From Microbacterium atlanticum (GTDB lineage: Bacteria > Actinomycetota > Actinomycetes > Actinomycetales > Microbacteriaceae), in NCBI RefSeq assembly GCF_015277815.1, contig NZ_CP063813.1, forward strand, positions 2,542,001 through 2,606,000: a stretch of DNA of 64,000 bases, read 5' to 3'. Below, in pieces: positions 43,578-52,576 of this stretch. How positions within the stretch are numbered: the first letter of the stretch is position 1; each line of letters starts with the position of its first letter. The notes beneath the pieces were generated by a model. It saw only the letters and a program-made list of their open reading frames with translations, ran no database searches and was not told the DNA's origin. Both the position numbers and the translations under genes were made by a program.

Positions 43578-43680
43578 CGAATCTCCTAGATCGCGGTGCC
43601 TGCGATCCCGATCGCCCGGGATCGCACGCCCCGTCGAACCCGCGGGCTCGGGCCGGCGTCGGTGCGCACGCCGCGGGCGG

Positions 43681-44250
43681 TCAGTCCTGGGCCAGGATCG
43701 AGTAGAGCTTACGCCGCGCCTCGTCCAGGACCTCGACGGCCTGGGCGACCTGCTGCGGCGTGCCGCTGCGGCCGACCTGTGCCGCCGCCTGAGCGAGCTT
43801 GGCGCCCGCCTTGGGAAGCGCCGACGTGCGACCCGTGTCGCGAGCGGTGAAGGACTCCCACGGCGCCGACCTGTCGCCGGCCGAAGACGACGCCTCGGCA
43901 CGACCGGCCTCCGTCAGCGAGTAGGTCTTCTTGCCGTTGGACTCCTCCGCAGCCACCAGCCCCTCGTCGGCGAGCAGCTGGAGCGTCGGATACACCGAGC
44001 CGGGGCTGGGCTTCCACGCGCCGTCGCTGCGGGTCTCGATCTCCTGGATGATCTGGTAGCCGTGCATGGGCTTCTCCGCAAGGACGGCAAGCACCGCGGC
44101 GCGGACGTCACCCTTCGCGACGCGCGGCGAGAACCCCTTCTCGAAGGCATCGCGCAGCTGGTCCATCGCGTCCCAGAGGCTGCTGGGCAGTCCACCGCCC
44201 TGACCCTGACCTCCGGGACGGGAACCGAAATTGGGGAATGAAGCACTCAT
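43681..44250 (-). CDS. PadR-family transcriptional regulator
   Basis: The 189-residue protein has a PadR winged helix near 45-115 ('AVLAVLAEKPMHGYQIIQEI', 'WKPSPGSVYPTLQLLADEGL', 'YSLTEAGRAEA') and a helical C-terminal part. The N-terminus is Gly/Gln-rich and unordered. PadR proteins repress stress genes. Its neighbour, the UbiB-like gene, is 103 bp downstream on the same strand. A palindrome in its own promoter suggests autoregulation. Confidence 0.9.
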   Translation of the reverse strand: MSASFPNFGSRPGGQGQGGGLPSSLWDAMDQLRDAFEKGFSPRVAKGDVRAAVLAVLAEKPMHGYQIIQEIETRSDGAWKPSPGSVYPTLQLLADEGLVAAEESNGKKTYSLTEAGRAEASSSAGDRSAPWESFTARDTGRTSALPKAGAKLAQAAAQVGRSGTPQQVAQAVEVLDEARRKLYSILAQD

Positions 44251-44285
44251 CGCCGTCTCCTCACGAGCGTCTGCCGATAGCCTGA

Positions 44286-44305
44286 CGATACATACCGATA
44301 TATCG
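44286..44305. promoter_or_regulatory. Candidate PadR operator
   Basis: CGATA-N10-TATCG, an AT-rich palindrome in otherwise GC-rich DNA, lies 36 bp upstream of the padR ATG. PadR-type sites are usually AT-rich palindromes with ATA and TAT half-sites. Assignment is inference. Confidence 0.45.
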
Positions 44306-44386
44306 CTGAACAAGGTGTGGAGCTGGGCGTTCGCTGTGCGATCGGGCGACGAACGCCCTCGACCCCGCACCGAGGGCGGGGAACCA

Positions 44387-44881
44387 TCACCACCCCAGCG
44401 AACCGGGAGCCCCCTTGAAGGGCCCGACGATGTCGGGGGTGATCCAGCCGCCGTAGAAACGACCAGGCTGCGGCACGACCTCGACGCCGTCGACCGTGCA
44501 GCGATCCATGTCGCGCGCGTACACCGCCACCCGGTCGGCAAGCTGCTCGTACCCCGCCGCCGGGCGCGGATAGGTCCACGCGGCGCGCGGCCGGGTCTCG
44601 CCTCCGCCCCGGACGTCGAAGTAGCGTGCCCCGCCCTTGAACTCGCAGAACGACGAGCCCTCCCCCGGCGTCAGCGCGCCGGGGGCGAAGGCGGCGATCG
44701 GCAGGTAGTAGACGGGCGGGTGACTCGTCTCGAGGACTCGCACGATGTCGTGGGTGTCGACGATCACCTCGCCCCCGAGGTCGATCCGCACTTGCCGGGC
44801 GACCCGTTCCGCGCGCGGCGGTCTCGGATAGTCCCACACCGACTCCTGTCCTGGGCCGACGGGGTCGCGCTCGGGCTTCAT
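44387..44881 (-). CDS. DUF427 domain protein
   Basis: The 164-residue protein has the DUF427 pattern: 'SVWDYPRPPRAERVARQVRI' near 14-33, 'VLETSHPPVYYLP' near 49-61, 'GSSFCEFKGGARYFDV' near 75-90, and 'AWTYPRPAAGYEQLADRVAVY' near 100-120. The family has a beta-tent fold of unknown function. It is a lone gene between the PadR gene and a flavodoxin-like gene. Confidence 0.9.
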   Translation of the reverse strand: MKPERDPVGPGQESVWDYPRPPRAERVARQVRIDLGGEVIVDTHDIVRVLETSHPPVYYLPIAAFAPGALTPGEGSSFCEFKGGARYFDVRGGGETRPRAAWTYPRPAAGYEQLADRVAVYARDMDRCTVDGVEVVPQPGRFYGGWITPDIVGPFKGAPGSLGW

Positions 44882-45011
44882 GGGCGCCTCCTCTGCAGTG
44901 CGGTCAGGTTAACCCGGCCCGGAGGGTGGGAGGGCCGATCCGCCGCACTGTCAACCCCTCGCGGTCGAATCGAAGCCTTCGTAGGGTGCGAAGCGACGAA
45001 AGGACCCGTCC

Positions 45012-45623
45012 ATGCTGCGCGCACTCGCCCTCAACTGCACCCTCAAGCCCTCTCCCGGCGAATCCAGCTGCGAGCTGCTCACCCGTCAGGTGCTCGACGC
45101 GCTGGCCGAGCACGACGTCTCGGGCGAGCAGATCCGCGTCGTCGACTTCGATGTGAAGCCGGGCGTGGAGGCCGACATGGGTGACGGGGATCAGTGGCCG
45201 TCGCTCCGCGAGAAGGTCCTCGCCAGCGACATCCTGGTGTTCGCCACGCCGACGTGGATGGGGCACATGTCCAGCGTCGCGCAGCGGGTGCTCGAACGCC
45301 TCGACAACGAGCTCTCCGAGACGGACGACGCGGGGCGGGTGATCCTCGCCGGCAAGGTCGCGGTCACCGTGGTCCTCGGAAACGAGGACGGCGCGCACAA
45401 GATCACCGCCGACCTGTACCAGGCGCTGGGTGACGTCGGCTACAGCATCCCGTCGCAGGGCGGCGTCTACTGGAACGGCGAGGCCATGCACACGACGGAC
45501 TACAAGGACCTGCCCGAGACGCCGGAGAAGGTCGCCTCGGCGACGGCGACGCTGGCGCGCAACGCCGCGCACCTCGCGACGCTGCTCCGGGAGCGGCCGT
45601 ACCCTGCGCCGCCGTCGGAGTGA
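45012..45623 (+). CDS. Flavodoxin-like NAD(P)H-dependent oxidoreductase
   Basis: The 203-residue protein is a WrbA/flavodoxin-like FMN reductase: 'ALALNCTLKPSPGESSCELL' near 4-23 (FMN phosphate loop), 'SDILVFATPTWMGHMSSVAQ' near 73-92 (flavin ring) and 'LGNEDGAHKITADLYQALGD' near 121-140. Such enzymes reduce quinones or azo and nitro compounds. It is a single gene; GACGAAAGGACC precedes the ATG. Confidence 0.87.
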   Translation: MLRALALNCTLKPSPGESSCELLTRQVLDALAEHDVSGEQIRVVDFDVKPGVEADMGDGDQWPSLREKVLASDILVFATPTWMGHMSSVAQRVLERLDNELSETDDAGRVILAGKVAVTVVLGNEDGAHKITADLYQALGDVGYSIPSQGGVYWNGEAMHTTDYKDLPETPEKVASATATLARNAAHLATLLRERPYPAPPSE

Positions 45624-45662
45624 GCACGGCGCCTCCGCGGCGCCCTCGTTGCCGCTCGGACG

Positions 45663-47102
45663 TCACCCGGTCGCGGTGTCGCGGCCGTATGCCTCCAGCC
45701 AGCGCAGCCACACCTCGCTGATCGTGGGGTACGCGGGCACGGCGTGCCACAGCCGGTCGATGGGCACCTCGCCCACCACGGCGATCGTCGCGGCCTGGAG
45801 CATCTCGGCCACGTCCTGGCCCACGAAGGTCGCTCCGACGATGACGCGGCGGTCCTCGTCGATGACGACGCGAGCGCGCCCACGGTAGTCGTCGGCGTGC
45901 TCGCTGGCACCTGCCAGCTGCGCCAGATCCTGATCGATGACGCGGATGCGGAGTCCCGCCGCCCGCGCGCGTTCCTCGGTGAGCCCCACCGCCGCCACCT
46001 CGGGGTCGCTGAAGACGACCTGCGGGACGGCCGCATGATCTGCCGTGGCCATATGGCCGCCCCACGGCGCGTCGTCGGGCACGCGACCTGCCGCGCGGGC
46101 GGCGATCACGTCGCCCGCCGCACGGGCCTGGTACTTGCCCTGGTGGGTGAGGAGGGCGCGATGGTTCACGTCCCCGACGCCGTACAGCCAGTCCACCCCG
46201 CGCACGCGGAGGCTGTCGTCGGTGTCCAGCCAGTCTCCGGGCGTCAGCCCGGCGGTCTCGATCCCCACGTCGCCGGTCCGTGGCACCCGCCCGGTGGCGA
46301 CCAGCACCTCGGCGGCACGCACGTCGGAGCCGTCCGAGAGCACGAGGATGACACCGTCCGCATCGCGGCTCGCACGCTCGACCTCGACGCCCGCGCGCAC
46401 GTCGGCACCGGCATCCGTCAGCGCCTGCGCCACCGCCTCACCGGCGAACGGCTCCAGGCCCCGCAGCAGGCCGGACCGGGCGATCACCGTCACGGCCGCG
46501 CCGAGGGAGGTGAAGAGCGTCGCCATCTCCGCGCCGACCACGCCGCCGCCGAGGATCGCGAGGGAGGCGGGGACCCGCTGCACGCCGGTCGCCTCCCGGC
46601 TCGTCCACGGGCGCACCTCGCGCAGGCCGGGGATGTCGGGCAGCAGCGCCGCCGAGCCCGTGCACACCGCGACGGCGTGGCGCGCCGACAGAACGGTCTC
46701 GGTGCCGTCGCCCCCGGCGACGGTGACCTTGCGCTCGCCGCTCAGGCGACCGTGCCCGCGCACCAGGTCGATGCCGGCCGACTGGAGCCACTCGACCTGT
46801 GAGGTGTCGTCCCAGTCGTGCACCAGCGCATCGCGCCGGCGCAGCGTCGCCGCCACGTCGACCGAGCCGGTGACGGCCTCCGCCGCGCCGCTCACGCCGC
46901 GGGCGGCCCGCAGCGCCGCCGCCGGGCGCAGCAGCGCCTTGGACGGGATGCACGCCCAGAACGAGCACTCCCCGCCGACCAGCTCGCTCTCGACCACCGC
47001 CACCGACAGGCCCCCCTGCGTCGCGCGGTCGGCCACGTTCTCTCCGACCGGTCCCGCGCCGATGACGATGAGGTCGTACTCCCGAGCAGTCATGCGCCTC
47101 AC
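45663..47102 (-). CDS. Pyridine nucleotide-disulfide oxidoreductase with CX4C active site
   Basis: The 479-residue flavoenzyme has the FAD motif 'GAGPVGENVAD' near 16-26 and the redox-active pair in 'GGECSFWACIPSKALLRP' (CSFWAC, two cysteines separated by four residues, as in dihydrolipoamide dehydrogenase, mycothione reductase and MerA). The C-terminal dimer domain ends 'WHAVPAYPTISEVWLRWLEA', keeping the catalytic His region. The exact substrate cannot be assigned; no lipoyl or mercury genes are nearby. The first ATG (47102) and a second (47093) are both possible. Confidence 0.87.
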   Translation of the reverse strand: MRRMTAREYDLIVIGAGPVGENVADRATQGGLSVAVVESELVGGECSFWACIPSKALLRPAAALRAARGVSGAAEAVTGSVDVAATLRRRDALVHDWDDTSQVEWLQSAGIDLVRGHGRLSGERKVTVAGGDGTETVLSARHAVAVCTGSAALLPDIPGLREVRPWTSREATGVQRVPASLAILGGGVVGAEMATLFTSLGAAVTVIARSGLLRGLEPFAGEAVAQALTDAGADVRAGVEVERASRDADGVILVLSDGSDVRAAEVLVATGRVPRTGDVGIETAGLTPGDWLDTDDSLRVRGVDWLYGVGDVNHRALLTHQGKYQARAAGDVIAARAAGRVPDDAPWGGHMATADHAAVPQVVFSDPEVAAVGLTEERARAAGLRIRVIDQDLAQLAGASEHADDYRGRARVVIDEDRRVIVGATFVGQDVAEMLQAATIAVVGEVPIDRLWHAVPAYPTISEVWLRWLEAYGRDTATG

Positions 47103-47231
47103 GGTAGTCCCGAGCGACCGGACGGGGGTTATCGCCCGCGCAGCACAGCCGGGTCGAAAAGGTCAAGATCCGGCATCATCGCGCCGGATGTCGGCGGGGT
47201 GTGGTTTTCTGGACTCCGCCGAAAGGACAGC

Positions 47232-48056
47232 ATGGCGATCGAATTCCGCGCGGTTTCCAAGCGCTTCGCCGACGGCACCCTCGCCGTCGACGACTTCAGC
47301 CTGCTCATCCCCGCGCACCGGATCACGGTCCTCGTCGGCTCCTCCGGGAGCGGCAAGACCACGCTGCTGCGCATGATCAACCGGCTCGTCGAACCGACGA
47401 GCGGCGTGATCGCCATCGACGACGAGCCGATTGCGCGCCGCGACCCGGTGAAGCTGCGGCGCGGCATCGGCTATGTGCTGCAGAACGCGGGCCTTCTCCC
47501 CCACTTCACGGTGATCGACAACATCGCGACGGTGCCCGTGCTCAGCGGCGTCGCGCGCAGGACGGCGCGCGGGCGGGCGCTCGAGCTGATGGATGTCGTG
47601 GGGCTCGACCGGGCGCTGGCGGAGCGGTACCCGAGCCAGCTGTCGGGCGGGCAGCAGCAGCGCGTCGGCGTGGCCCGCGGCCTCGCGGTCGACCCGAACA
47701 TCCTGCTGATGGACGAGCCCTTCGGGGCCGTCGACCCGATCGTGCGCAAGGAGCTGCAGACCGAGACGCTGCGGCTGCAGCGCGAGCTCGACAAGACGAT
47801 CGTGTTCGTGACGCACGACATCGACGAGGCGTTCCTGCTCGGCGATCAGGTCGTCATCCTGCAGGAAGGCGCCCACATCGCCCAGGTCGGCACCCCCGAC
47901 GAGATCATCGAGAACCCGGCGAGCGACTTCGTGGCGAGCTTCATCGGGGTGGAGAAGGGCGCCAGGGCGCTGCGCCGCAAAGAGACGCCCCGCGGTGCGG
48001 TCGTGGTCGACGAGTCCGGCCGCACGCAGGGGGTGCTGGTGGAGGACGCGCTGTGA
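47232..48056 (+). CDS. opuCA: ABC transporter ATPase for compatible solutes (OpuC-type)
   Basis: The 274-residue ATPase has Walker A 'GSSGSGKTT' near 36-44, the signature 'LSGGQQQRVGVARGL' near 137-151 and Walker B 'ILLMDEPFGAVDP' near 157-169. The quaternary-amine type is shown by 'LVEPTSGVIAIDDEPI' and by the operon. The C-terminal CBS domains found in many OpuCA proteins are missing. It takes up glycine betaine, choline or carnitine for osmoprotection. First of four coupled genes. Confidence 0.9.
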   Translation: MAIEFRAVSKRFADGTLAVDDFSLLIPAHRITVLVGSSGSGKTTLLRMINRLVEPTSGVIAIDDEPIARRDPVKLRRGIGYVLQNAGLLPHFTVIDNIATVPVLSGVARRTARGRALELMDVVGLDRALAERYPSQLSGGQQQRVGVARGLAVDPNILLMDEPFGAVDPIVRKELQTETLRLQRELDKTIVFVTHDIDEAFLLGDQVVILQEGAHIAQVGTPDEIIENPASDFVASFIGVEKGARALRRKETPRGAVVVDESGRTQGVLVEDAL

Positions 48057-48727
48057 CCTGGGTGCTCGACAACCTCGACCTCATCTGGGGCCTGTCGCTC
48101 GATCACCTGAGGCAGAGCCTGATCGCGATCGTGCTCGGATTCGTCATCTCGGTGCCGATCGGCTGGGCGGCGTTCCGGTACACCGCGGTTCGCGGGCCCA
48201 CGCTGGCCACGGTCGGCCTGCTCTACACCATCCCGTCGCTGGGCCTGTTCGCCGTCCTCGCGGCCGCGTTCGGCATCCCGCTCCTCTCCGAGGCCAACCT
48301 CGTCGTCGCGCTCACGATCTACGCGGTCGCCATCATGACGCGCTCGGTCACCGACGGGCTGGCATCGGTCGACCCGGTCACGCGCGAAGCCGCCGTCGCC
48401 GTGGGGTTCGGCACGTGGCGGCGCTTCTGGACCGTGGACTTCCCGCTCGCCGGACCCGTGCTGCTGGCAGGGCTCCGGGTGACGGCGTCATCCACCATCT
48501 CGCTGGCCACCATCGGCATCCTCATCGGCGTGCAGAACCTCGGCTACCTGTTCACCAACGGGTCCCAGCGACGCATCATCCCCGAGGTGCTCGCCGGCGT
48601 CGTGGCCGTGGTCGTGATCGCGGTGCTCATCGACCTGCTGCTCGTCGTCGCGGGCAGGCTGCTCATGCCCTGGAACCGGCGCCGGCCGACCCGTGCCCAG
48701 CGCGCTCTGCAGGCGGTGACGGTGTGA
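48053..48727 (+). CDS. opuCB: Compatible-solute ABC permease 1
   Basis: The 224-residue permease has about five membrane helices and the permease loop 'EAAVAVGFGTWRRFWTVDFP' near 122-141, which contacts the ATPase. It starts with a GTG overlapping the ATPase stop (GTGA) and ends coupled to the next permease. It would form the membrane channel with the second permease. Confidence 0.9.
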   Translation: MTWVLDNLDLIWGLSLDHLRQSLIAIVLGFVISVPIGWAAFRYTAVRGPTLATVGLLYTIPSLGLFAVLAAAFGIPLLSEANLVVALTIYAVAIMTRSVTDGLASVDPVTREAAVAVGFGTWRRFWTVDFPLAGPVLLAGLRVTASSTISLATIGILIGVQNLGYLFTNGSQRRIIPEVLAGVVAVVVIAVLIDLLLVVAGRLLMPWNRRRPTRAQRALQAVTV

Positions 48728-49455
48728 ACTACTTCCTCGAGGCGTTCGCCTGGATCTTCTCGCCCGACCAGTGGCCGAACGGCCTGCCGCTGCCCACCGC
48801 GATCGCGCAGCATCTCGCCTTCACGTTCGGGTCCGTGCTCATCGCAGCCGTCATCGCGATCCCCGCGGGGTGGACCATCGGCCACACCGGCCGCGGCCGG
48901 GAGTTCGCGGTGTTCTTGTCGGGCGCCGCCCGCGCACTGCCCTCGCTCGGCCTCATCGTCCTGCTCTACCTCGTTCTCGGCGTCTCCCTCAAGACCGAGG
49001 CCGCCGTCACGGCCTTCGTGCTGCTGGCGATCCCGTCGATCCTGGCGGGGGCGTACGCCGGCTTCGAGGCGATCGACCGCACGGTGATCGACGCCGGTCG
49101 CGCGATGGGCATGACGCCATGGCAGGTCCTCTGGAAGATCGAGGTGCCGCTCGGACTGCCGCTGCTCATCGGCGGCCTCCGCATCGCGACGCTTCAAGTC
49201 GTCGCCACCGTGACGATCGCCGCCTACGTGGGCCTCGGCGGCCTGGGCTACTACATCATCCAGGGCATCCCGCTGCGGGACTTCCCCCAGATCCTCGGCG
49301 CCTCGATCGTCGTCATCGTCCTCGCGCTGGCGCTCGACGGCGCCTTCGCCGTGCTGCAGCGCCTCGTCGTGCCGCGCGGTGTCACCGCACGACTCCAGTC
49401 CCCCCAGCGATCCCCCGGGACGCGCACGCGAACCGTCGCGAGCACGCCCGCCTGA
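48724..49455 (+). CDS. opuCD: Compatible-solute ABC permease 2
   Basis: The 243-residue permease has five to six helices and the loop 'DAGRAMGMTPWQVLWKIEVP' near 122-141. It starts with GTG overlapping the previous stop codon (GTGTGA). The pair of unequal permeases, each coupled, is the typical OpuC layout. A 20-residue Arg/Ser/Pro tail ends it. Confidence 0.9.
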   Translation: MNYFLEAFAWIFSPDQWPNGLPLPTAIAQHLAFTFGSVLIAAVIAIPAGWTIGHTGRGREFAVFLSGAARALPSLGLIVLLYLVLGVSLKTEAAVTAFVLLAIPSILAGAYAGFEAIDRTVIDAGRAMGMTPWQVLWKIEVPLGLPLLIGGLRIATLQVVATVTIAAYVGLGGLGYYIIQGIPLRDFPQILGASIVVIVLALALDGAFAVLQRLVVPRGVTARLQSPQRSPGTRTRTVASTPA

Positions 49456-49480
49456 CCCTCACCACAACCGGAGGTCCCAC

Positions 49481-50395
49481 ATGTCCACAGCACGCACCCG
49501 CCTGACGCTCGCCCTCAGCGCGACGGCGATCGCCGCCCTCGCGCTGGCCGGCTGCGCCTCAGGCGATCCCCTCACGGGCGACGACGGCACCGCCGACGAG
49601 ACCGGCACGTCGGGCCCGATCGTCGTCGGCTCGCAGGCGTACTACTCGAACGAGATCATCGCCGAGATCTACGCGCAGGCGCTCGAGGGCGCGGGCTTCG
49701 AGGTCGAGCGCAACTTCAACATCGGCCAGCGGGACGCCTACATGCCCTCGATCGAGGACGGGTCGATCGACCTGTTCCCCGAGTACACCGGCAACCTGCT
49801 GCAGTTCTTCGACGCCGACACCACCGCCACGACCTCGGACGACGTCTACGCCGCGCTGCAGGAGGCGCTGCCCGAGGGCATCACCGTGCTCGACCAGTCG
49901 TCCGCGACCGACCAGGACTCGTACAACGTCACCGCGGCGTTCGCCGAGGAGAACGATCTCGTCTCGATCGCCGACCTCGCCGGCATCGACGGACTCGTGC
50001 TCGGCGGCGCGCCGGAGCTGGAGGAGCGCCCGTACGGTCCGTCGGGTCTCGAGGAGGTCTACGGCGTGACCGTCGCGTTCCAGGCGACCGGTGACACCAC
50101 CGTGGACGAGCTCGTCGCCGGCAACATCCAGGTCGCGAACGTCTACAGCGCCGATCCGCTCATCGAGACGCAGAACCTCGTCACGCTCGAAGATCCCGAG
50201 GGCCTGTTCCTCGCCTCGAACGTCGTCCCGGTCGTGAGCGCCGACCTCGCCGACGAGATCGCCGACGTCATCAACGCGGTCAGCGCCGCCCTCACCCCCG
50301 AGGGCCTGGTCGCGCTCAACGTGCAGTCGACCGTCGACCAGATGTCCTCCGACGACATCGCGGCGGCCTGGCTCGCCGAGAACGGGCTCGACTGA
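49481..50395 (+). CDS. opuCC: Compatible-solute-binding lipoprotein
   Basis: The 304-residue protein has a lipoprotein signal with lipobox 'LAGC' (C25). Its substrate-binding domain is of the OsmX/OpuCC type ('IVVGSQAYYSNEIIAEIYAQ' near 47-66, 'FPEYTGNLLQFF' near 100-111, 'YSADPLIETQNLV' near 222-234). It captures quaternary amines outside the cell and hands them to the permeases. It lies 25 bp after them and ends at a strong terminator. Confidence 0.92.
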   Translation: MSTARTRLTLALSATAIAALALAGCASGDPLTGDDGTADETGTSGPIVVGSQAYYSNEIIAEIYAQALEGAGFEVERNFNIGQRDAYMPSIEDGSIDLFPEYTGNLLQFFDADTTATTSDDVYAALQEALPEGITVLDQSSATDQDSYNVTAAFAEENDLVSIADLAGIDGLVLGGAPELEERPYGPSGLEEVYGVTVAFQATGDTTVDELVAGNIQVANVYSADPLIETQNLVTLEDPEGLFLASNVVPVVSADLADEIADVINAVSAALTPEGLVALNVQSTVDQMSSDDIAAAWLAENGLD

Positions 50396-50401
50396 TCCGA
50401 G

Positions 50402-50440
50402 ACGCGAGAAGGGCCGGGCGGTCCCCGGCTCTTCTCGCGT
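50402..50440 (+). terminator. Terminator of the opuC-type operon
   Basis: ACGCGAGAAG pairs with CTTCTCGCGT, extended by GGCCGGG with GGCCC-type pairing (one G-U) to a 17-bp stem around the loop CGGTC, 7 bp beyond the last stop. Confidence 0.85.
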
Positions 50441-50489
50441 ACCGCGGCGCGCCCGGCCGCGGGCGCAGCTCAGCGCGCGGTGATCCTCG

Positions 50490-51239
50490 TCATCCCGACG
50501 CCGTCGCGGTCATCCGCGGCCGCAGATCGGGGGTGAGGGCTTCGCGCCCGTCGAACACGAAGCAGTCCCCGCTCCAATGGGCCCCGCCCACGCGCTCGAA
50601 GTAGCCCAGGATGCCGCCGTCGAGCTGATACGCCTGGACGCCCGCCTCCCGCAGGTACAGCGCGGCCTTCTCACAGCGGATGCCGCCGGTGCAGTAGCTG
50701 ACGACCGTCTTGCCCATGAGCTCGGACGCAGCCACGGCCGCGGCATCCGGGAACTGCGTGAACCGCTCGAGGCGCCAGTCGAGCGCGCCGTCGAACGCGC
50801 CGTAGTCGACCTCGAAGGCGTTCCTCGTGTCGAGCAGCACCACCTCACGCCCCGCGTCGTCGCGCCCTTCGTCCAGCCAGCGGCGCAGCGTCTCCGGCGC
50901 CACCGCGGGGGCGCGCTCGGCGCCGGGCCGGATCGTCGGGTGGTTCATCCGGATGATCTCGCGCTTGACCTTGACGATCATCTTCGCGAAGGGCTGCTCG
51001 TCGGACCAGCTCTCCTTGACACCCAGTCGCGCGAATCGGGGGTCGGCCCGCAGGTGCCCGACGAAGTCACGCACGTCGCCGGGATCGCCCGCGAGGAAGA
51101 GGTTGATGCCCTCCTCCGCCAGCAGGATCGTGCCTCTCAGCCCGGCGGCGACGGCGCGGTCGCGCAGCGCCGGCCGCAGGGCGCCGGGCTCGGCGATGCG
51201 CGTGAACAGGTACGCCGAGGTGTTGAGAACGGATGCCAC
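50490..51239 (-). CDS. trhO: tRNA uridine-5-hydroxylase TrhO (rhodanese-like)
   Basis: The 249-residue protein has the YceA/TrhO layout: an N-terminal ferredoxin-like half ('GTILLAEEGINLFLAGDPGD', near 36-55; 'VKVKREIIRMNHPTI' near 89-103) and a rhodanese domain with the active Cys in 'VVSYCTGGIRCEKAA' near 179-193. TrhO makes 5-hydroxyuridine at tRNA position 34 with prephenate-independent oxygen chemistry. It is a single gene. Confidence 0.92.
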   Translation of the reverse strand: MASVLNTSAYLFTRIAEPGALRPALRDRAVAAGLRGTILLAEEGINLFLAGDPGDVRDFVGHLRADPRFARLGVKESWSDEQPFAKMIVKVKREIIRMNHPTIRPGAERAPAVAPETLRRWLDEGRDDAGREVVLLDTRNAFEVDYGAFDGALDWRLERFTQFPDAAAVAASELMGKTVVSYCTGGIRCEKAALYLREAGVQAYQLDGGILGYFERVGGAHWSGDCFVFDGREALTPDLRPRMTATASG

Positions 51240-51398
51240 ACCTCCAGCCTACGGACGCACCCCGTTCGCTCCGCGCCCCTGACGCGGCCGGGGTACTCCG
51301 CCGACGCGGTGCGGTCAAGACCCTCCCTCGGGGCGGGCGCGCGAACGAGGGTGGGAGGACGACAGCGGTGACAACCGCCCTTCGAGCCGAGGAGCGAC

Positions 51399-51599
51399 AT
51401 GAGCGACCCCACCGTCCCCGAGCCCATGCCGGGTCAGGTTCCCCCCGGAGAGGCGCCGCCCGGCCCGCCGGCACCGGAGCGCGCCGACCCGTCGCCCGGC
51501 CGGCCCACCGAGCCGCCGGCACCGTGGCCCGACGAGCCGCTTGCCCCGAACCCGGCCGAGCCGACGTTGCCGCAGACGCCGGAGACGCCGTTCCCCTGA
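51399..51599 (+). CDS. Short proline-rich protein
   Basis: The ATG at 51399 has GAGGAG seven bases upstream. The 66 residues are about one-third proline, with acidic and Ala residues and no hydrophobic core, so the product should be unfolded. I do not recognise a family. Codon phase and the ribosome site argue that it is translated; low-complexity composition argues for caution. Confidence 0.45.
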   Translation: MSDPTVPEPMPGQVPPGEAPPGPPAPERADPSPGRPTEPPAPWPDEPLAPNPAEPTLPQTPETPFP

Positions 51600-51627
51600 C
51601 CCGTGCTTGCGCGCGGCGCGGCGGCCG

Positions 51628-52557
51628 TCAGGACGCGGGCGCGCGCCCGGTGAGCAGTCCCTCGGCGACGGTCCAGAGACGCGATCCGGCGATCGGATCG
51701 GCGAGGCGGCGGTACGGCCGCTGAGAGGCGGCGGGACCACCGAGGTGGAACGGACCCGCGGGCCCGAAGAAGCACGGGGGCGCAGCATCCGTCACCGCCG
51801 CCAGCAGAGCCGGCTGCGCGGCCGCGGCCGGCGTGTTGCCCCAGCGCTCTGCCAGGGCCGCCGCACGGCCGTCTCGGGCACGCTCGCGCAGCGCAGGGGC
51901 GATCCCGGTGCCGGGGACGATCCCCGGGTGACTGAGGTGCACGGTGAGCGGCCCGTGGTCCCCGGAGGTGCGGCGTGCCAGCTCGTAGCCGAAGAGCCCA
52001 AGCGCGACCTTGGAGGCCGCATAGGCGCGCAGCGGTGCGTACCGGCGCTCGCTCTGGAGGTCGCCCCACGCGACCCGGGCCGCACCCGCGGCCAGGCTGA
52101 GCTGCACCACGACCCGCGCCGCGCGTGCACGCAGCAACGGCAGAAGCGCGGTGGTGAGCGCGAAGTGCCCGAGGAAGTTCGTCTGGAAGTGCAGCTCGAA
52201 CCCGTCGGCGCTCTCGCGACGGCGACGGTCACCGAGAAGCACGATGCCGGCGTTGAGCACGACGATGTCCAGCGGCGCGCGCTCGGAGGCGAGGTCGGCG
52301 GCGAGCGCTGCCACGGAGTCCAGCCGGGCGAGGTCCAGATCACGCAGCTCGATACGTCCGCCCGGCGCCGAGGCGCGCAGCTGCGCCACCGCGCGCTCAC
52401 CCTTCGGGCGGCTGCGCACCGGGAGCACGAGGTCGGCACCTGCCGCGGCGAGACCGCGGGCGATCTCGACCCCGACGCCGTCACTCGCCCCGGTGATCAG
52501 CGCCGTGCGCCCGCGCAGATCGGGCAGCGCGACGGGCGCGGGAGGGGCGGGTGTCAT
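51628..52557 (-). CDS. Short-chain dehydrogenase/reductase (SDR)
   Basis: The 309-residue protein has the NADP motif 'ITGASDGVGVEIARGLAAAG' near 21-40, 'VLNAGIVLL' near 99-107, and the catalytic 'YAASKVALG' (Y-X3-K) near 178-186. It resembles the retinol dehydrogenase-like branch. It lies 19 bp downstream of the broken amidase gene on the same strand and was probably co-transcribed with it. Substrate unknown. Confidence 0.87.
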   Translation of the reverse strand: MTPAPPAPVALPDLRGRTALITGASDGVGVEIARGLAAAGADLVLPVRSRPKGERAVAQLRASAPGGRIELRDLDLARLDSVAALAADLASERAPLDIVVLNAGIVLLGDRRRRESADGFELHFQTNFLGHFALTTALLPLLRARAARVVVQLSLAAGAARVAWGDLQSERRYAPLRAYAASKVALGLFGYELARRTSGDHGPLTVHLSHPGIVPGTGIAPALRERARDGRAAALAERWGNTPAAAAQPALLAAVTDAAPPCFFGPAGPFHLGGPAASQRPYRRLADPIAGSRLWTVAEGLLTGRAPAS

Positions 52558-52576
52558 GGGTTCTCCACTCGGCTCA